A model generated the notes under the pieces. That model searched no databases. It saw nothing but the letters and a program-made list of their open reading frames with translations, and was not told the DNA's origin. The translations under genes were made by a program, and so were the position numbers. A stretch of 64,000 nt of DNA, taken from assembly GCA_009692365.1 (NCBI GenBank), contig SHZJ01000011.1, forward strand, positions 24,006 to 88,005, given 5' to 3'. Shown in pieces: positions 7,712 through 16,960 of the stretch. Position 1 is the stretch's first letter. Every line of letters starts with the position of its first letter. This DNA comes from Gammaproteobacteria bacterium (GTDB lineage Bacteria > Pseudomonadota > Gammaproteobacteria > Ga0077536).

Positions 7712-8682
7712 CCCACGCAATTCGTATCTATGCATCTGGCGGCCCAGAAGTGCTGCGCTGGGAACCTGTGGTCGTGGGGGCACCCGGCGCGGGCGAAATT
7801 CGCCTGCGGCAAACCTGCGTGGGTTTGAATTACATCGACGTGTATTACCGCACCGGTCTGTACAGCGCGCCCGCACCGTTCACGCCCGGCCTCGAGGGGG
7901 CGGGCGTGGTGGAAGCCGTGGGTGCGGGGGTGGAGGATTTAGCGGTGGGGGACCGCGTGGCCTATGCCGCCGGGCCCTTGGGTGCGTATGCCGAAGAGCG
8001 TTTGATGCCGGCCGATCGGGTGGTCAAGATCCCCGCCGGAATTAGCGATGCGCAGGCGGCGGCCATGATGCTCCAGGGGATGACGGTGCAATATTTACTG
8101 CGCCGAACCTACCGCGTGCAACCGGGCGACACGCTGCTGGTGCACGCTGCTGCCGGCGGTGTGGGACTCATTTTGTGCCAGTGGGCGAAGCACTTGGGCG
8201 CCACCGTGGTGGGCACCGTGAGCTCCGACGAAAAGGCCGCGCTCGCCCGTGCCAACGGTTGCACGCATACCATTGTGTACACCCGTGAGGATTTCCAAAG
8301 CCGGCTGCTAGACATCACCAACGGACAGAAAGTGCCGGTGGTCTATGACTCGGTGGGTGCGGATACCTTCGCCAAGTCCCTCGACTGCCTCGCCCCGCTG
8401 GGCACGATGGTGCTGTTTGGGCAGGCCTCGGGGCCGGTGCCGCCGTTTGAATTGGGGCAGTTGGCTGCCAAGGGCTCGCTGTTCATCACCCGCCCGACGC
8501 TGTTTTCTTATACCGCCAAGCGCACGGATTTGGTGGCGACCGCCCAAGACTTATTTGACGTAGTGGCCAGCGGCGCGGTGAAAATTTCCATCAACCAGAC
8601 CTACGCCCTGCGCGACGCAGCGCAGGCGATGACCGATTTGGAAGCCCGTAAAACCACCGGTTCGACGGTGTTGATGGTCTAG
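7708..8682 (+). CDS. qorA: NADPH:quinone oxidoreductase (zeta-crystallin type)
   Basis: The 324-residue protein is a medium-chain dehydrogenase/reductase of the QOR subfamily, which lacks zinc. It contains the substrate-domain block GLNYIDVYYRTGLY and the subfamily signature around AMMLQGMTVQYLLRRTY. The NADPH-binding HAAAGGVGLILCQWAKHLGA is followed by GTVSSDEKAA. The length is normal (E. coli QorA has 327 residues). It reduces quinones with NADPH in the cytoplasm. It is coupled to the MOSC gene by an ATGA overlap. A weak CACTGGC/GCCAGTG hairpin at 8692-8720 follows the stop. Confidence 0.92.
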   Translation: MTHAIRIYASGGPEVLRWEPVVVGAPGAGEIRLRQTCVGLNYIDVYYRTGLYSAPAPFTPGLEGAGVVEAVGAGVEDLAVGDRVAYAAGPLGAYAEERLMPADRVVKIPAGISDAQAAAMMLQGMTVQYLLRRTYRVQPGDTLLVHAAAGGVGLILCQWAKHLGATVVGTVSSDEKAALARANGCTHTIVYTREDFQSRLLDITNGQKVPVVYDSVGADTFAKSLDCLAPLGTMVLFGQASGPVPPFELGQLAAKGSLFITRPTLFSYTAKRTDLVATAQDLFDVVASGAVKISINQTYALRDAAQAMTDLEARKTTGSTVLMV

Positions 8683-8859
8683 TGTTAAGAACACTGGCGC
8701 GCGTTACCCGTGTGCCAGTGCGAGAACATCGCTGGGCGCTGGGCGGCAATTCAGGTGTGGCGCGCGCCACCCGTGGGCGGCGCCACGCCCAGCCGGGGGC
8801 TGGCTAGCAGGCCAACGCCCGCACTGCCGGCGTTGCGCCTACCGCGCTCAGGACGGCGT

Positions 8860-10038
8860 TCAGCAGACCTCGAACAAACCGGCCGCACCCATGCCCGAAC
8901 CCACGCACATCGTGACCACCACGTACTTCACGCCGCGCCGCCGGCCTTCAATGAGCGCATGCCCGATGAGTCGGCTACCGGTCATGCCGTAAGGATGGCC
9001 CACGGCGATCGCCCCGCCGTTGACGTTCAGCCGCTCGCTGGGGATGCCCAGCGTATCCCGGCAGTAAAGCACCTGCACGGCGAAGGCTTCGTTGAGTTCC
9101 CACAGGCCGATGTCCTGCATGTTCACGCCGGTTTGCTTGAGCAGTTTGGGCACCGCGAACACCGGGCCGATGCCCATTTCGTCGGGCTCGCAGCCGGCGA
9201 CCGCGAAGCCGCGGAAAATGCCCATCGGGGAGAGCCCCTTGCGGGCGGCCATGGCCGCACTCATGACCACTTGCACCGCCGCGCCATCGGAATACTGGCT
9301 GGCGTTGCCGGCCGCCACGCAACCGCCTTCCACCGCCGGTTTAATCATGGACACCCCTTCGTAGGTGGTGTCGGCGCGAATGCCTTCATCGTCGCTGGTC
9401 GTCACCTCGCGCACGGCGTGCGCCCCGGTGGCCTTGTCCACTACTTTCATTTTGGTGGTGATGGGCGCGATTTCATCCTTGAATTTGCCTTCGCTGCGGG
9501 CTTTGGTGGCTTTCTGCTGGCTCTCGGCCCCGAAGCGGTCCTGTGGTTCGCGGCCAATTTTGTAGCGGCTGGCAACGTTCTCGGCGGTTTGTAACATGGA
9601 CCAATACACCGTTGGCTTGTTCTCCAGCAGCCACTCGTCCTGAGCCATATGCTGATTTTTTTCGTTTTGTACGCAGGAGATCGATTCCACGCCGCCCGCG
9701 ATGTAGCACTCTGCCTCACCGCTTAAGATCCGCTGCGCGGCCAAGGCCACGGCCTGCAGGCCCGAGGAGCAGAAGCGGTTGATGGTCATGCCCGAGACGG
9801 TCACCGGCATGCCGGCACGCAGCGCGGCCTGGCGGGCGATGTCCCCACCGGTGGCGCCTTCTGGATTGGCGCAGCCCAGGATCACATCGTCGACCTCACC
9901 GGCTTGGATGCCGGCCCGCGCGAGGGCCGCCGCGATGACATGGCCACCCAGAGTTGCACCGTGGGTCATGTTGAAGGCGCCCTTCCAACTCTTGCAAAGC
10001 GGCGTGCGGGCGGTGGAGACAATAACGGCGTCGGTCAT
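8860..10038 (-). CDS. Acetyl-CoA acyltransferase (thiolase)
   Basis: The 392-residue protein is a thiolase that makes or cleaves 3-ketoacyl-CoA. The acylated nucleophile is Cys90 in [10 protein letters not shown]. The C-terminal active-site motifs [10 protein letters not shown] (His) and [13 protein letters not shown] (Cys) are both intact. The start is the ATG at 10038, with AGGAG 8 bases upstream, although the frame is open to 10125. The sequence resembles degradative thiolases (FadA/acetyl-CoA C-acyltransferase) more than PhaA, but this is a weak preference. It is a lone gene, convergent with qorA and divergent from the peptide transporter. Confidence 0.92.
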   Translation of the reverse strand: MTDAVIVSTARTPLCKSWKGAFNMTHGATLGGHVIAAALARAGIQAGEVDDVILGCANPEGATGGDIARQAALRAGMPVTVSGMTINRFCSSGLQAVALAAQRILSGEAECYIAGGVESISCVQNEKNQHMAQDEWLLENKPTVYWSMLQTAENVASRYKIGREPQDRFGAESQQKATKARSEGKFKDEIAPITTKMKVVDKATGAHAVREVTTSDDEGIRADTTYEGVSMIKPAVEGGCVAAGNASQYSDGAAVQVVMSAAMAARKGLSPMGIFRGFAVAGCEPDEMGIGPVFAVPKLLKQTGVNMQDIGLWELNEAFAVQVLYCRDTLGIPSERLNVNGGAIAVGHPYGMTGSRLIGHALIEGRRRGVKYVVVTMCVGSGMGAAGLFEVC

Positions 10039-10227
10039 GGGGGCGCTCCTCGGAGATTTTGTTTTACGGAAAGCTTGCGTTAGGCGCAAGGCGGCACTGT
10101 AAGCCAAGCCCGTGTCGGCCGTCATCCCTCAGTGCGTGCACCCGCGCCGGCTGCTACTTTGGCGCGCAGCCCCTAAACCCCGAGGAACCGCGCTTGCTAA
10201 CTCCCCGCTGCCGCCGGCTTCAGGCCC

Positions 10228-11742
10228 ATGACTGAACGCACGTTCTGGGGCCATCCGGCGGGCCTGGCGACGCTTTTTTTCACCGAGATGTGGGAGCGTT
10301 TTAGCTATTACGGCATGCGCGGGCTGCTGATTCTCTACCTGACGGCACCCCGTGCGGCGGGCGGTTTGGGCTACGACAGCACGCGCGCCGGGGCCATTTA
10401 TGGCCTGTACGTCGGCAGCGTGTATCTCGTGTGCTTGCCCGGCGGCTGGCTGGCCGACCGTTTCTTAGGCACGCGGCGCGCCACGGCCTGGGGTGGTGCG
10501 CTGATTTTGGCCGGCCACGTGTGTTTGGCCGTGCCGCTCGCCGACACTTTTTGGGTCGGTCTTGGGCTGGTGGTGGGCGGCACGGGTTTGCTCAAACCCA
10601 GCATCAGCAGCCTGGTGGGTGAGTTGTACGCCGCGCGCGATGTGCGGCGCGATGCGGGCTACTCGCTGTATTACATGGGGATCAATTTAGGTGCCTTGCT
10701 TGCCCCCTTGGTGTGTGGCTGGTTGGCTTTGAGCGAGGCGGCGCGGGGCTGGCTGCGGGCGCTGGGTTGCACGCCCGAACTCGCGTGGCACTGGGGCTTT
10801 GGCGCCGCGGCGCTCGGCATGGCCTGTGGCCTGCTGCAATTTGTGCGCGGTAGCGCGCTGCTGCCTGCGGCCGCCTTAAAGCCCCCGCGGCCCGCCGATG
10901 CGGGCGCGCGCCGCCGGCTTGGCTATGGGCTGGCTGGCGCGCTGCTGGGTGGTGCGGCGCTGCTGCTGGCGGCGCAGGCCGATCGCCTGTCGGTGGGCGG
11001 CGCGAGCGACGCGTTTGGTGGCTTGCTGCTGGTGGTTGCCGTCGGGTTTTTCCTCACGGTGCTGCGCGCGTCCCACTGGAGCGGGCAGGAGCGCGGGCAG
11101 TTGGGGGTGATTGTGTTGTTGTTTGTGGCGGCGAGTGTGTTTTGGTCGCTGTTCGAGCAGGGCGGCTCTACCCTGAATCTTTTTGCCGCGCGCGATACGA
11201 ACCTGCAATGGGGGGAGGGGGCTTTCCCCGCCACCTATTTTTTGGCGCTCAATCCACTGCTGATCATCATCCTAAGCCCATTGTTCGCCTGGGGCTGGAC
11301 CCGCTTGGGCGCGCGCAATCCGGCCAGTATTGTGAAGTTCACGCTGGGTCTGGTGCTGGTGGCGGCGGGGTTTGGCGTGTTGATTTTGGCGGCCCAACTG
11401 GCGGCCACCGGCGTGAAGGTCAGCCCCTGGTGGCTGTGCGCCACCTATTTTTTGCACACGCTGGGCGAGCTTTGCCTAAGCCCGGTGGGGCTAAGCGCCA
11501 TCAGTCAGCTGGCCCCCGCGCGGATTGCTAGCCTCACCATGGGGGTGTGGTTTCTGGCCAGCGCAGTGGGCAACTATCTGGGTGGACGGGCGGCGAGCCT
11601 TTACGATACCTTCGCCTTGCCCAGCCTGTTTGGCGCGGTTGCCGGGCTGGCGTTGCTGGCCGCCGTGGTGCTGGCGGCCTTCATTCCCTACGCCGGTCAA
11701 CTGTTGGCGCGCCCGGCTGCGCCCCCAGGAGTCTCACCCTGA
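10228..11742 (+). CDS. POT-family proton-dependent oligopeptide transporter
   Basis: The 504-residue membrane protein has the PTR2 family signature FFTEMWERFSYYGMRGLLILYL (first 20 residues shown from FFTEM onward as FFTEMWERFSYYGMRG) in helix 1. It has a second signature, DRFLGTRRATAWGG, in the loop after helix 2, and about 14 hydrophobic segments throughout. E. coli DtpA has 500 residues. It imports di- and tripeptides using the proton gradient. The stop codon overlaps the apparent CTG start of the next gene. Confidence 0.92.
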   Translation: MTERTFWGHPAGLATLFFTEMWERFSYYGMRGLLILYLTAPRAAGGLGYDSTRAGAIYGLYVGSVYLVCLPGGWLADRFLGTRRATAWGGALILAGHVCLAVPLADTFWVGLGLVVGGTGLLKPSISSLVGELYAARDVRRDAGYSLYYMGINLGALLAPLVCGWLALSEAARGWLRALGCTPELAWHWGFGAAALGMACGLLQFVRGSALLPAAALKPPRPADAGARRRLGYGLAGALLGGAALLLAAQADRLSVGGASDAFGGLLLVVAVGFFLTVLRASHWSGQERGQLGVIVLLFVAASVFWSLFEQGGSTLNLFAARDTNLQWGEGAFPATYFLALNPLLIIILSPLFAWGWTRLGARNPASIVKFTLGLVLVAAGFGVLILAAQLAATGVKVSPWWLCATYFLHTLGELCLSPVGLSAISQLAPARIASLTMGVWFLASAVGNYLGGRAASLYDTFALPSLFGAVAGLALLAAVVLAAFIPYAGQLLARPAAPPGVSP

Positions 11743-12371
11743 ACACCCTCCGCGCGATTTGGTATTTCGACGTCATTTCGCCTTATGCCTATCTCCATCT
11801 CAAGCAATTGGCGCAACTGCCAGCGGGACTAACGATCCACTACCGCCCCGTGCTTTTTGCCGGCTTGCTCAAGCACTGGGGCACCAAGGGGCCGGCGGAA
11901 CTGCCGGCCAAGCGCACGCACACCTATCGCCAATGTGTCTGGAGCGCCCGCACTTTGGGCATTGCCTTCCAAATGCCGCCGCGCCACCCGTTTAATCCGC
12001 TCAAAGTGCTGCGCTTGCTCACGGGCTTGGGTGCGCCGCGCGCCGCCGTGGAGAGCGCGTTTGATTTCATCTGGGGCGAAGGGCGCGATCCGGACTTGGA
12101 ATGGCCGGCCCTGTGCGCGCGCCTGGGTGTGGCGGCGGATACCCCCCTCATCGAAGACCCCGCCGTGAAAGCGGCCCTCACCGCCCAGACCGCCGAGGCC
12201 TGCGCCGCCGGGGTGTGGGGCGTGCCCACTTTTCGGGTGCGCGAAGAATTGTTTTGGGGCGCTGACAGCCTGCCTTTCATGGCCGATTTTCTCGCCGATC
12301 CGGCGCTGTTCCAACACCCGGATATGCGCCGCGCCGACGGCGCTGAAATTGGTGCCGAGCGCCGCCGTTAA
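11739..12371 (+). CDS. DsbA-family 2-hydroxychromene-2-carboxylate isomerase-like protein
   Basis: The 210-residue product begins TLRAIWYFDVISPYAYLHLKQL (first residues NTLRAIWYFDVISPY), the opening strand and helix of the HCCA isomerase branch of the DsbA/GST-kappa fold. It ends with GVWGVPTFRVREELFWGADSL, carrying the cis-Pro. The isomerase uses glutathione in aromatic degradation, but related proteins have other roles. No ATG, GTG or TTG lies at the right place. A CTG at 11739, with AGGAG 8 bases upstream and overlapping the transporter stop as CTGA, is the best start. The next in-frame ATG would remove the whole first third. Confidence 0.8.
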   Translation: MNTLRAIWYFDVISPYAYLHLKQLAQLPAGLTIHYRPVLFAGLLKHWGTKGPAELPAKRTHTYRQCVWSARTLGIAFQMPPRHPFNPLKVLRLLTGLGAPRAAVESAFDFIWGEGRDPDLEWPALCARLGVAADTPLIEDPAVKAALTAQTAEACAAGVWGVPTFRVREELFWGADSLPFMADFLADPALFQHPDMRRADGAEIGAERRR

Positions 12372-12446
12372 ACGCTGCGCAGCGCGGCTTTAAGTGCGGT
12401 GCCCAATACGCGGCCACAGCGTTCGCGGGACGGTCTTTGTGGCGCC

Positions 12447-12914
12447 TTAAAAAATGCCTGCCGCGAGCCCCATCGCCATGGTCTGACCCAGTTCTTCGCC
12501 GGCCAGTAACTGGGTTGCGGCAAATTCCCCCACCATTAACACCGGCGGCGCAATCGCCCGCCAGCGTAAGCCGGTCACGATGCGCTCGATGCTGGCCAGC
12601 GCGCCCCGGCCGTCGTTGCCGGCCCGGATGAACAACCCATAGGGCAGCCCTTGGGTATGTTCTAGGCAGGGTTGATAGATGCGGTCAAAAAAGTATTTCA
12701 GCCCGCCCGACATGTAACCGAAATTCTCGGGCGTGCCGAGCAACACCCCGTGCGCGCTCAACACCTCGGCGGGCGTGGCTGCCAGCGCATCGCGGACCAC
12801 CACCGTTAAGCCTTCGCCCTCGGCGGCGCTAACCCCGCGCAGCACCGCCTCCAGCAGCTGGCGGGTGGTGCCGGTCTGGCTGTGGGTCACGATGAGTAAG
12901 GTCTTGGCCGTCAT
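12447..12914 (-). CDS. Flavodoxin-like NAD(P)H-dependent FMN reductase
   Basis: The 155-residue protein has the flavodoxin phosphate-binding loop at its start (LLIVTHSQTGTTRQLLEAV). A second FMN contact region follows at GVLLGTPENFGYMSGGLKYFFDR, quoted here as GTPENFGYMSGGLK. This resembles WrbA-like and flavodoxin_2 proteins. It lacks any iron-sulfur or extra domain. It lies alone on the minus strand between convergent and divergent neighbours, so there is no operon context. Confidence 0.85.
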   Translation of the reverse strand: MTAKTLLIVTHSQTGTTRQLLEAVLRGVSAAEGEGLTVVVRDALAATPAEVLSAHGVLLGTPENFGYMSGGLKYFFDRIYQPCLEHTQGLPYGLFIRAGNDGRGALASIERIVTGLRWRAIAPPVLMVGEFAATQLLAGEELGQTMAMGLAAGIF

Positions 12915-13007
12915 CGCGGCATTATCGACGAGCGCCGCGGACGCGGCTATCGCGAGGAGGCCGGCGCCTCGCTACACTCGGCGCTCCCGCCCGCAGAGAT
13001 TTTTGAG

Positions 13008-13901
13008 ATGGCCCGTGAAAAACACTTCGAACGCCTGCCGGTTGCAGGCGGCGATTACACCGTTGGCCACTGGCCGGGCGCGGCGGCGCCACTGCTGGCC
13101 ATCCACGGCATTACCGCCTCGCATCTCGCATGGCCCTCGATCATCGACAATCTGGTTGCGCCCCACCGGGTGATAGCGCCAGATTTACGCGGGCGCGGGG
13201 CTAATCACGAACTTCCCGGCCCTTACGGCTTCGCCACCCATGTGGCCGACCTGCGCGCCACGCTGGATCATTTTGGACTCGCCAGCGTGGTCTTGGTGGG
13301 GCATTCGCTGGGTGCCTATTTAGCGCTGGAATTCGCGCTGGCCTGTCCCGGGCGGGTGCGTGGCCTGGTGCTGGTAGACGGCGGCATTGCCCTGCCGCGG
13401 CGCGCCGAACAAACCCCGGAGCAGATGATCAAAACGGTACTGGGCCCGGCGCTGGCGCGCTTGGACATGCGCTTTGCCGATCGCGCCGCTTACCATCAAT
13501 TTTGGCAAGCGCATCCCGCGTTTCAGGATCCCGGCGCGTGGAACGCCGAGATGGCGGCCTATGCCGACTACGACCTCATCGGCACGCCCCCCGCCATGCG
13601 CTCGCGGGTGAACGCCGAGGCGGTCAGCGCGGATGCCCATGCGCTGATGGCACCTACCCTGTCTACGCTCATCGAGCGGGTGACGCAGCCCATGCTGCTG
13701 CTCACCGCGCCACGCGGCCTGCTCAATCAAGCCCAACCCCTGATGCCGGCCACGGCGGTGGCCGAGAAGTGCGCGCGCCTGCCCCAGTTGGAGCACCGGA
13801 TTATTGCCGACACCAATCACTACAGCATCGTGACCGGCAGCGGACGCACGGCCGTGGCGAGCGCGCTAGAAGAATTTATCGCCCGGCGTTGTGCGCCATG
13901 A
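13008..13901 (+). CDS. Alpha/beta hydrolase
   Basis: The 297-residue alpha/beta hydrolase has an oxyanion-hole HGI motif at AIHGITASHLAWP, a PDLRGRG strand-turn, and the nucleophile elbow GHSLGAY with Ser100. His in ADTNHYSIV near the C-terminus is the likely catalytic His. The substrate is unknown; the overall pattern is esterase/lipase-like. It overlaps the next small gene by 4 bp (ATGA), so they are co-translated. Confidence 0.87.
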   Translation: MAREKHFERLPVAGGDYTVGHWPGAAAPLLAIHGITASHLAWPSIIDNLVAPHRVIAPDLRGRGANHELPGPYGFATHVADLRATLDHFGLASVVLVGHSLGAYLALEFALACPGRVRGLVLVDGGIALPRRAEQTPEQMIKTVLGPALARLDMRFADRAAYHQFWQAHPAFQDPGAWNAEMAAYADYDLIGTPPAMRSRVNAEAVSADAHALMAPTLSTLIERVTQPMLLLTAPRGLLNQAQPLMPATAVAEKCARLPQLEHRIIADTNHYSIVTGSGRTAVASALEEFIARRCAP

Positions 13902-14224
13902 ACCGGCGCATTTTCTCGATGGTCGGCACGCCCATTCTGGCCCTCATCGCCGCGACGGCCTATACCGAATGGCGGGCCGGCCATACGCAACGTGGTATGG
14001 CCGTTTTCTGTACGGCGATAAACGCCGGCACCTCGGCCGAGGATTTTGCCGAACGGGCCCGCGGCGCAGGCTATACGGTGGGCGACGCCGCTGGGGCGGC
14101 GGCCATCACCGCCACCAAAGTGGTGTACACCTTCCATCGCGAGACGTTTTCCTGCATCGCGCAGACCACTGCCGGCGGGCGGATCCAGCACACCCGCGTC
14201 GAACACACCGTCACCGACGACTGA
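13898..14224 (+). CDS. Small membrane-anchored protein of unknown function
   Basis: The 108-residue protein begins with a hydrophobic segment (MVGTPILALIAATAY, about residues 8-22) that could be a signal anchor. A mixed domain follows, with two cysteines (VFCTAINAG and FSCIAQT). I do not recognise a family. The start ATG overlaps the hydrolase stop, and a PaiB-like gene follows 15 bases later. Codon use and spacing fit a real operon member. Confidence 0.65.
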   Translation: MNRRIFSMVGTPILALIAATAYTEWRAGHTQRGMAVFCTAINAGTSAEDFAERARGAGYTVGDAAGAAAITATKVVYTFHRETFSCIAQTTAGGRIQHTRVEHTVTDD

Positions 14225-14239
14225 ACGCCGCGCGCCATC

Positions 14240-14854
14240 ATGGACATCCCCAGCCTGTATCTGCCCGCCCATTTTGCCGCGCCCCGTGCCGAACAGCAGG
14301 CGTTTATGCGGGCGCATCCCTTTGTGCTGCTGGTGGCGGTAGAAGCAGGACTGCCGCTCATTAGCCACGTCCCGGTGCTGCTGGCGGCCGCTGCCACGAG
14401 CCTGCGGTTTCATCTGGCCCGCGCCAACCCGCTGACGGACGCGCTGACGCGGGTGGCTGCGGCCAGCGTGGTCTTTCACGGGCCACACGCGTATGTCTCG
14501 CCGCGCTGGTACGCGCAGCCCAATGTGCCCACTTGGAATTACGCTGCGGTCCACGCCAGCGGGCCGGTGCGGGCGCTGGATGCCGCCAGCACCGCGCAGC
14601 TGGTGGCAGACTTTTCGCGCGTTTATGAGGGGCCAGCCGGGCTGGGAGAATTTGAGCAGGCACCCGCTTATAGCCAGCTCCTCGGCGGGATCACCGGGTT
14701 TGAACTCACGGTGGCGGCGTGCGTGGGTAAGTTTAAACTCAGTCAGAACCGCACCCCGGAAGACCAGGCCAGTGTCATTGCCGAATTGACGCAAGATGCG
14801 CGCAGCGAAGTGCGCGAAACCGCGGCGATGATGCGCGCACTGGCGGGGCTTTAA
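14240..14854 (+). CDS. PaiB-like FMN-binding negative transcriptional regulator family protein
   Basis: The 204-residue protein matches the PaiB/FMN-binding split-barrel family. It begins IPSLYLPAHFAAPR, has LLVAVEAGLPLISHVPVLL, LRFHLARANPL, then ASVVFHGPHAYVSPRWY and PTWNYAAVHASGPVRAL, all in the family order. PaiB of Bacillus was described as a regulator of sporulation and protease genes, but most relatives are simply FMN- or haem-binding proteins. It is third in the operon with the hydrolase and the small membrane protein. Confidence 0.88.
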   Translation: MDIPSLYLPAHFAAPRAEQQAFMRAHPFVLLVAVEAGLPLISHVPVLLAAAATSLRFHLARANPLTDALTRVAAASVVFHGPHAYVSPRWYAQPNVPTWNYAAVHASGPVRALDAASTAQLVADFSRVYEGPAGLGEFEQAPAYSQLLGGITGFELTVAACVGKFKLSQNRTPEDQASVIAELTQDARSEVRETAAMMRALAGL

Positions 14855-15044
14855 GGCGCCGCATTGCCGGGGGGCCGCGACCGGCACTGAGGGCGCGACG
14901 CGCGTGGGCCGGGTAGCTGCCACCGCTGCGTGGCGGCGGCTATGATCGGGCGTGTACCCATCGTCGAGGTGGGGGGGTGGAGAACAACCCTGAGACTCTC
15001 TAAACCGCGCCGCCGGTGGCGCGCCACAAGCTTAAGGAGCAAGC

Positions 15045-15452
15045 ATGCGGCAGGCCACGATCACGCTTATCCAACGCTACTACGCCGCCTTCAACGCCGG
15101 CGACATGAGCACCTTCTTGGGCTTGCTCGCGCTGGATGTGGCGCACGACATCAATCAGGGTCAGCGCGAGGTCGGCCGGGCGACCTTCGCCATTTTCATG
15201 CAGCACATGAACCGCTGCTATCGCGAAGAACTCACCGACCTGCAGGTGCTGGCGAGCGAGGATGGCACGCGTGCCGCCGCCGAATTTTGCGTGCTGGGCC
15301 GCTATCTGATGACCGATGAGCCACTGCCAGCCGCACGCGGGCAGCGCTATCGTTTGCCGGCGGGGGCGTTTTTCGAGGTGCGGGAGGGTTTCATCACGCG
15401 GGTCAGTAATTACTACAACCTGCCCGACTGGCGCGCCCAGGTCAGCGCCTGA
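15045..15452 (+). CDS. Ketosteroid-isomerase-like (NTF2/SnoaL fold) protein
   Basis: The 135-residue protein has the NTF2-like fold pattern: helix LIQRYYAAFNAGDMSTFLGLL, then LDVAHDINQGQREVGRATF, and C-terminal strands with RLPAGAFFEVREGFITRVSNYYN. It belongs with small enzymes and binding proteins of very mixed function. AAGGAG precedes the ATG well. It is the first gene of a tight three-gene operon with a GNAT acetyltransferase (1-bp overlap) and a nitrilase-family amidase, so a role in a shared small-molecule pathway is likely. Confidence 0.83.
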   Translation: MRQATITLIQRYYAAFNAGDMSTFLGLLALDVAHDINQGQREVGRATFAIFMQHMNRCYREELTDLQVLASEDGTRAAAEFCVLGRYLMTDEPLPAARGQRYRLPAGAFFEVREGFITRVSNYYNLPDWRAQVSA

Positions 15453-16054
15453 TGTCCGCGGATATTGCGCTTCAGATATTGACCGGTGCGGCCCCCGCAC
15501 TGGCCGAGCGGCTCGGTGATCTGGCGCGGTTGCGGCTCGAGATTTTTCGCCAATACCCCTACCTGTATGCGGGTAATCTCGCCGCTGAGACGACTTACGT
15601 TCGCACCTACCTGCAGTGTCCCGAGAGTTTGTTTGTGCTCGCGCTGTGCGGGGACGCCGTGGTGGGTATGGCCACTGCGCTGCCGCTGGCGTTTGAGACC
15701 GAGGCCGTTAAAGCGCCGTTCCTCGCGGCCGGGATCGATCCGGCGCGGGTGTTTTACTGCGGCGAAAGTGTGCTGCAGCCGGCCTATCGGCGGCGCGGTC
15801 TGTACCGCCAGTTTCTGGCGGCGCGCGAAACTTACGCACGCAGTCTCGGCCGCTTCGATCGCATCTCGATGTGCGCCGTGGTGCGCCCGCCCGACCACCC
15901 TCGGCGCCCCGCGGGCTATGTTTCGCTCGACGCGGTCTGGGACCATTTCGGTTATTTGCCGCGGCCCGATTTGGTCGCAAGCTTTGAGTGGCAGGATCTC
16001 GATGAGCCAGCCCCAACGGTGAAATCGATGGTGTTTCGGGAAAAAATGTTATGA
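15452..16054 (+). CDS. GNAT-family N-acetyltransferase
   Basis: The 200-residue protein fits the GNAT fold. Acetyl-CoA would bind at the motif A region ESVLQPAYRRRGLYRQFLAARETYA (key residues RRRGLYRQF). An N-terminal helix RLRLEIFRQYPYLYAGNL and the strand FVLALCGDAVVGMATALPL precede it. The acceptor is unknown. The ATG overlaps the upstream stop by one base (TGATG), and the stop overlaps the nitrilase ATG (ATGA), so the three proteins are translationally coupled. Confidence 0.85.
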   Translation: MSADIALQILTGAAPALAERLGDLARLRLEIFRQYPYLYAGNLAAETTYVRTYLQCPESLFVLALCGDAVVGMATALPLAFETEAVKAPFLAAGIDPARVFYCGESVLQPAYRRRGLYRQFLAARETYARSLGRFDRISMCAVVRPPDHPRRPAGYVSLDAVWDHFGYLPRPDLVASFEWQDLDEPAPTVKSMVFREKML

Positions 16055-16923
16055 GCAACGAGCTACTCAAAGTGGCCGCGGCGCAGTATCCCGTGGGGTT
16101 TTTTAGCGACTGGCCGAGCTATGCCACGCACCTCGAAAAATGGGTGGCCGAAGCCGCCCACCAGCACGCGCGGCTGTTGGTGTTCCCGGAATATTTCAGC
16201 CTCGAGATCAGTTCGATGTTTGGCTCGGCGATCTATTCGTCACTGCCGCTTACCCTGGAAAAAATGGGTCACTCGCTGGGCGCTTTTTTGGGCTTGTTTC
16301 GCGAACTGGCGCAAAAATACCAAGTGTATATTTGCGCTGGCAGCTTTCCCGTGCACGAGGACGACGCCTACTACAACCGCTCGTATTTTTTCTGGCCCAA
16401 CGGGCACTGCGAGTTTCAGGAAAAACTGCAGATGACGCGCTTCGAGCAAGAGCGTTGGAATATTTCTGGTGGCTCGGGGCTGAATGTTTTTGTGACCGCT
16501 TTCGGCAAAGTGGCCGTTAACGTGTGCTACGACTGCGAGTTCCCGCTGTTTGCTCGCCGGCAAGTGGAGCAGGGCGCGGACATTATTCTGGTGCCTAGCT
16601 GTACCGATACGCTGGCCGGGTTCCATCGCGTCAAAATTGGCTGTCAGGCGCGTGCGCTAGAGAACCAATGCTATGTGGTGCAATCTACGCTCGTTGGAGA
16701 GTGCGCCTGGTCTGAGGCGGTAGATACCAATGTGGGTGTGGCAGCTTTTTACGCGCCGGCCGACCAGGGTTTTACGGCCAACGGGATCTTGGCCGCCGGC
16801 AAGCCTCACCGCGCAGAATGGCTGTATACAGAACTCGATCTCTCGGCCATTGCCCGTGTGCGGGCTAACGGTGAGGTCTTGAATTACCAAGACTGGAGCG
16901 CGCAACGGCGTCACGTACCGTGA
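16051..16923 (+). CDS. Carbon-nitrogen hydrolase (nitrilase superfamily)
   Basis: The 290-residue enzyme carries the full nitrilase-superfamily triad: Glu47 in VFPEYF, Lys125 in EKLQMTR and Cys159 in NVCYDCEFP. These enzymes cleave amide C-N bonds through a thioester at Cys. The substrate is unknown; it may be an N-acyl or amide product linked to the GNAT encoded just upstream. The gene is the last of the NTF2/GNAT/nitrilase operon. A second nitrilase (23453-24337) elsewhere in the window is a distant relative, not a duplicate. Confidence 0.92.
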   Translation: MSNELLKVAAAQYPVGFFSDWPSYATHLEKWVAEAAHQHARLLVFPEYFSLEISSMFGSAIYSSLPLTLEKMGHSLGAFLGLFRELAQKYQVYICAGSFPVHEDDAYYNRSYFFWPNGHCEFQEKLQMTRFEQERWNISGGSGLNVFVTAFGKVAVNVCYDCEFPLFARRQVEQGADIILVPSCTDTLAGFHRVKIGCQARALENQCYVVQSTLVGECAWSEAVDTNVGVAAFYAPADQGFTANGILAAGKPHRAEWLYTELDLSAIARVRANGEVLNYQDWSAQRRHVP

Positions 16924-16960
16924 CAACCCTTTTTCAAGAGATACCTTTGGAGACAACCCA

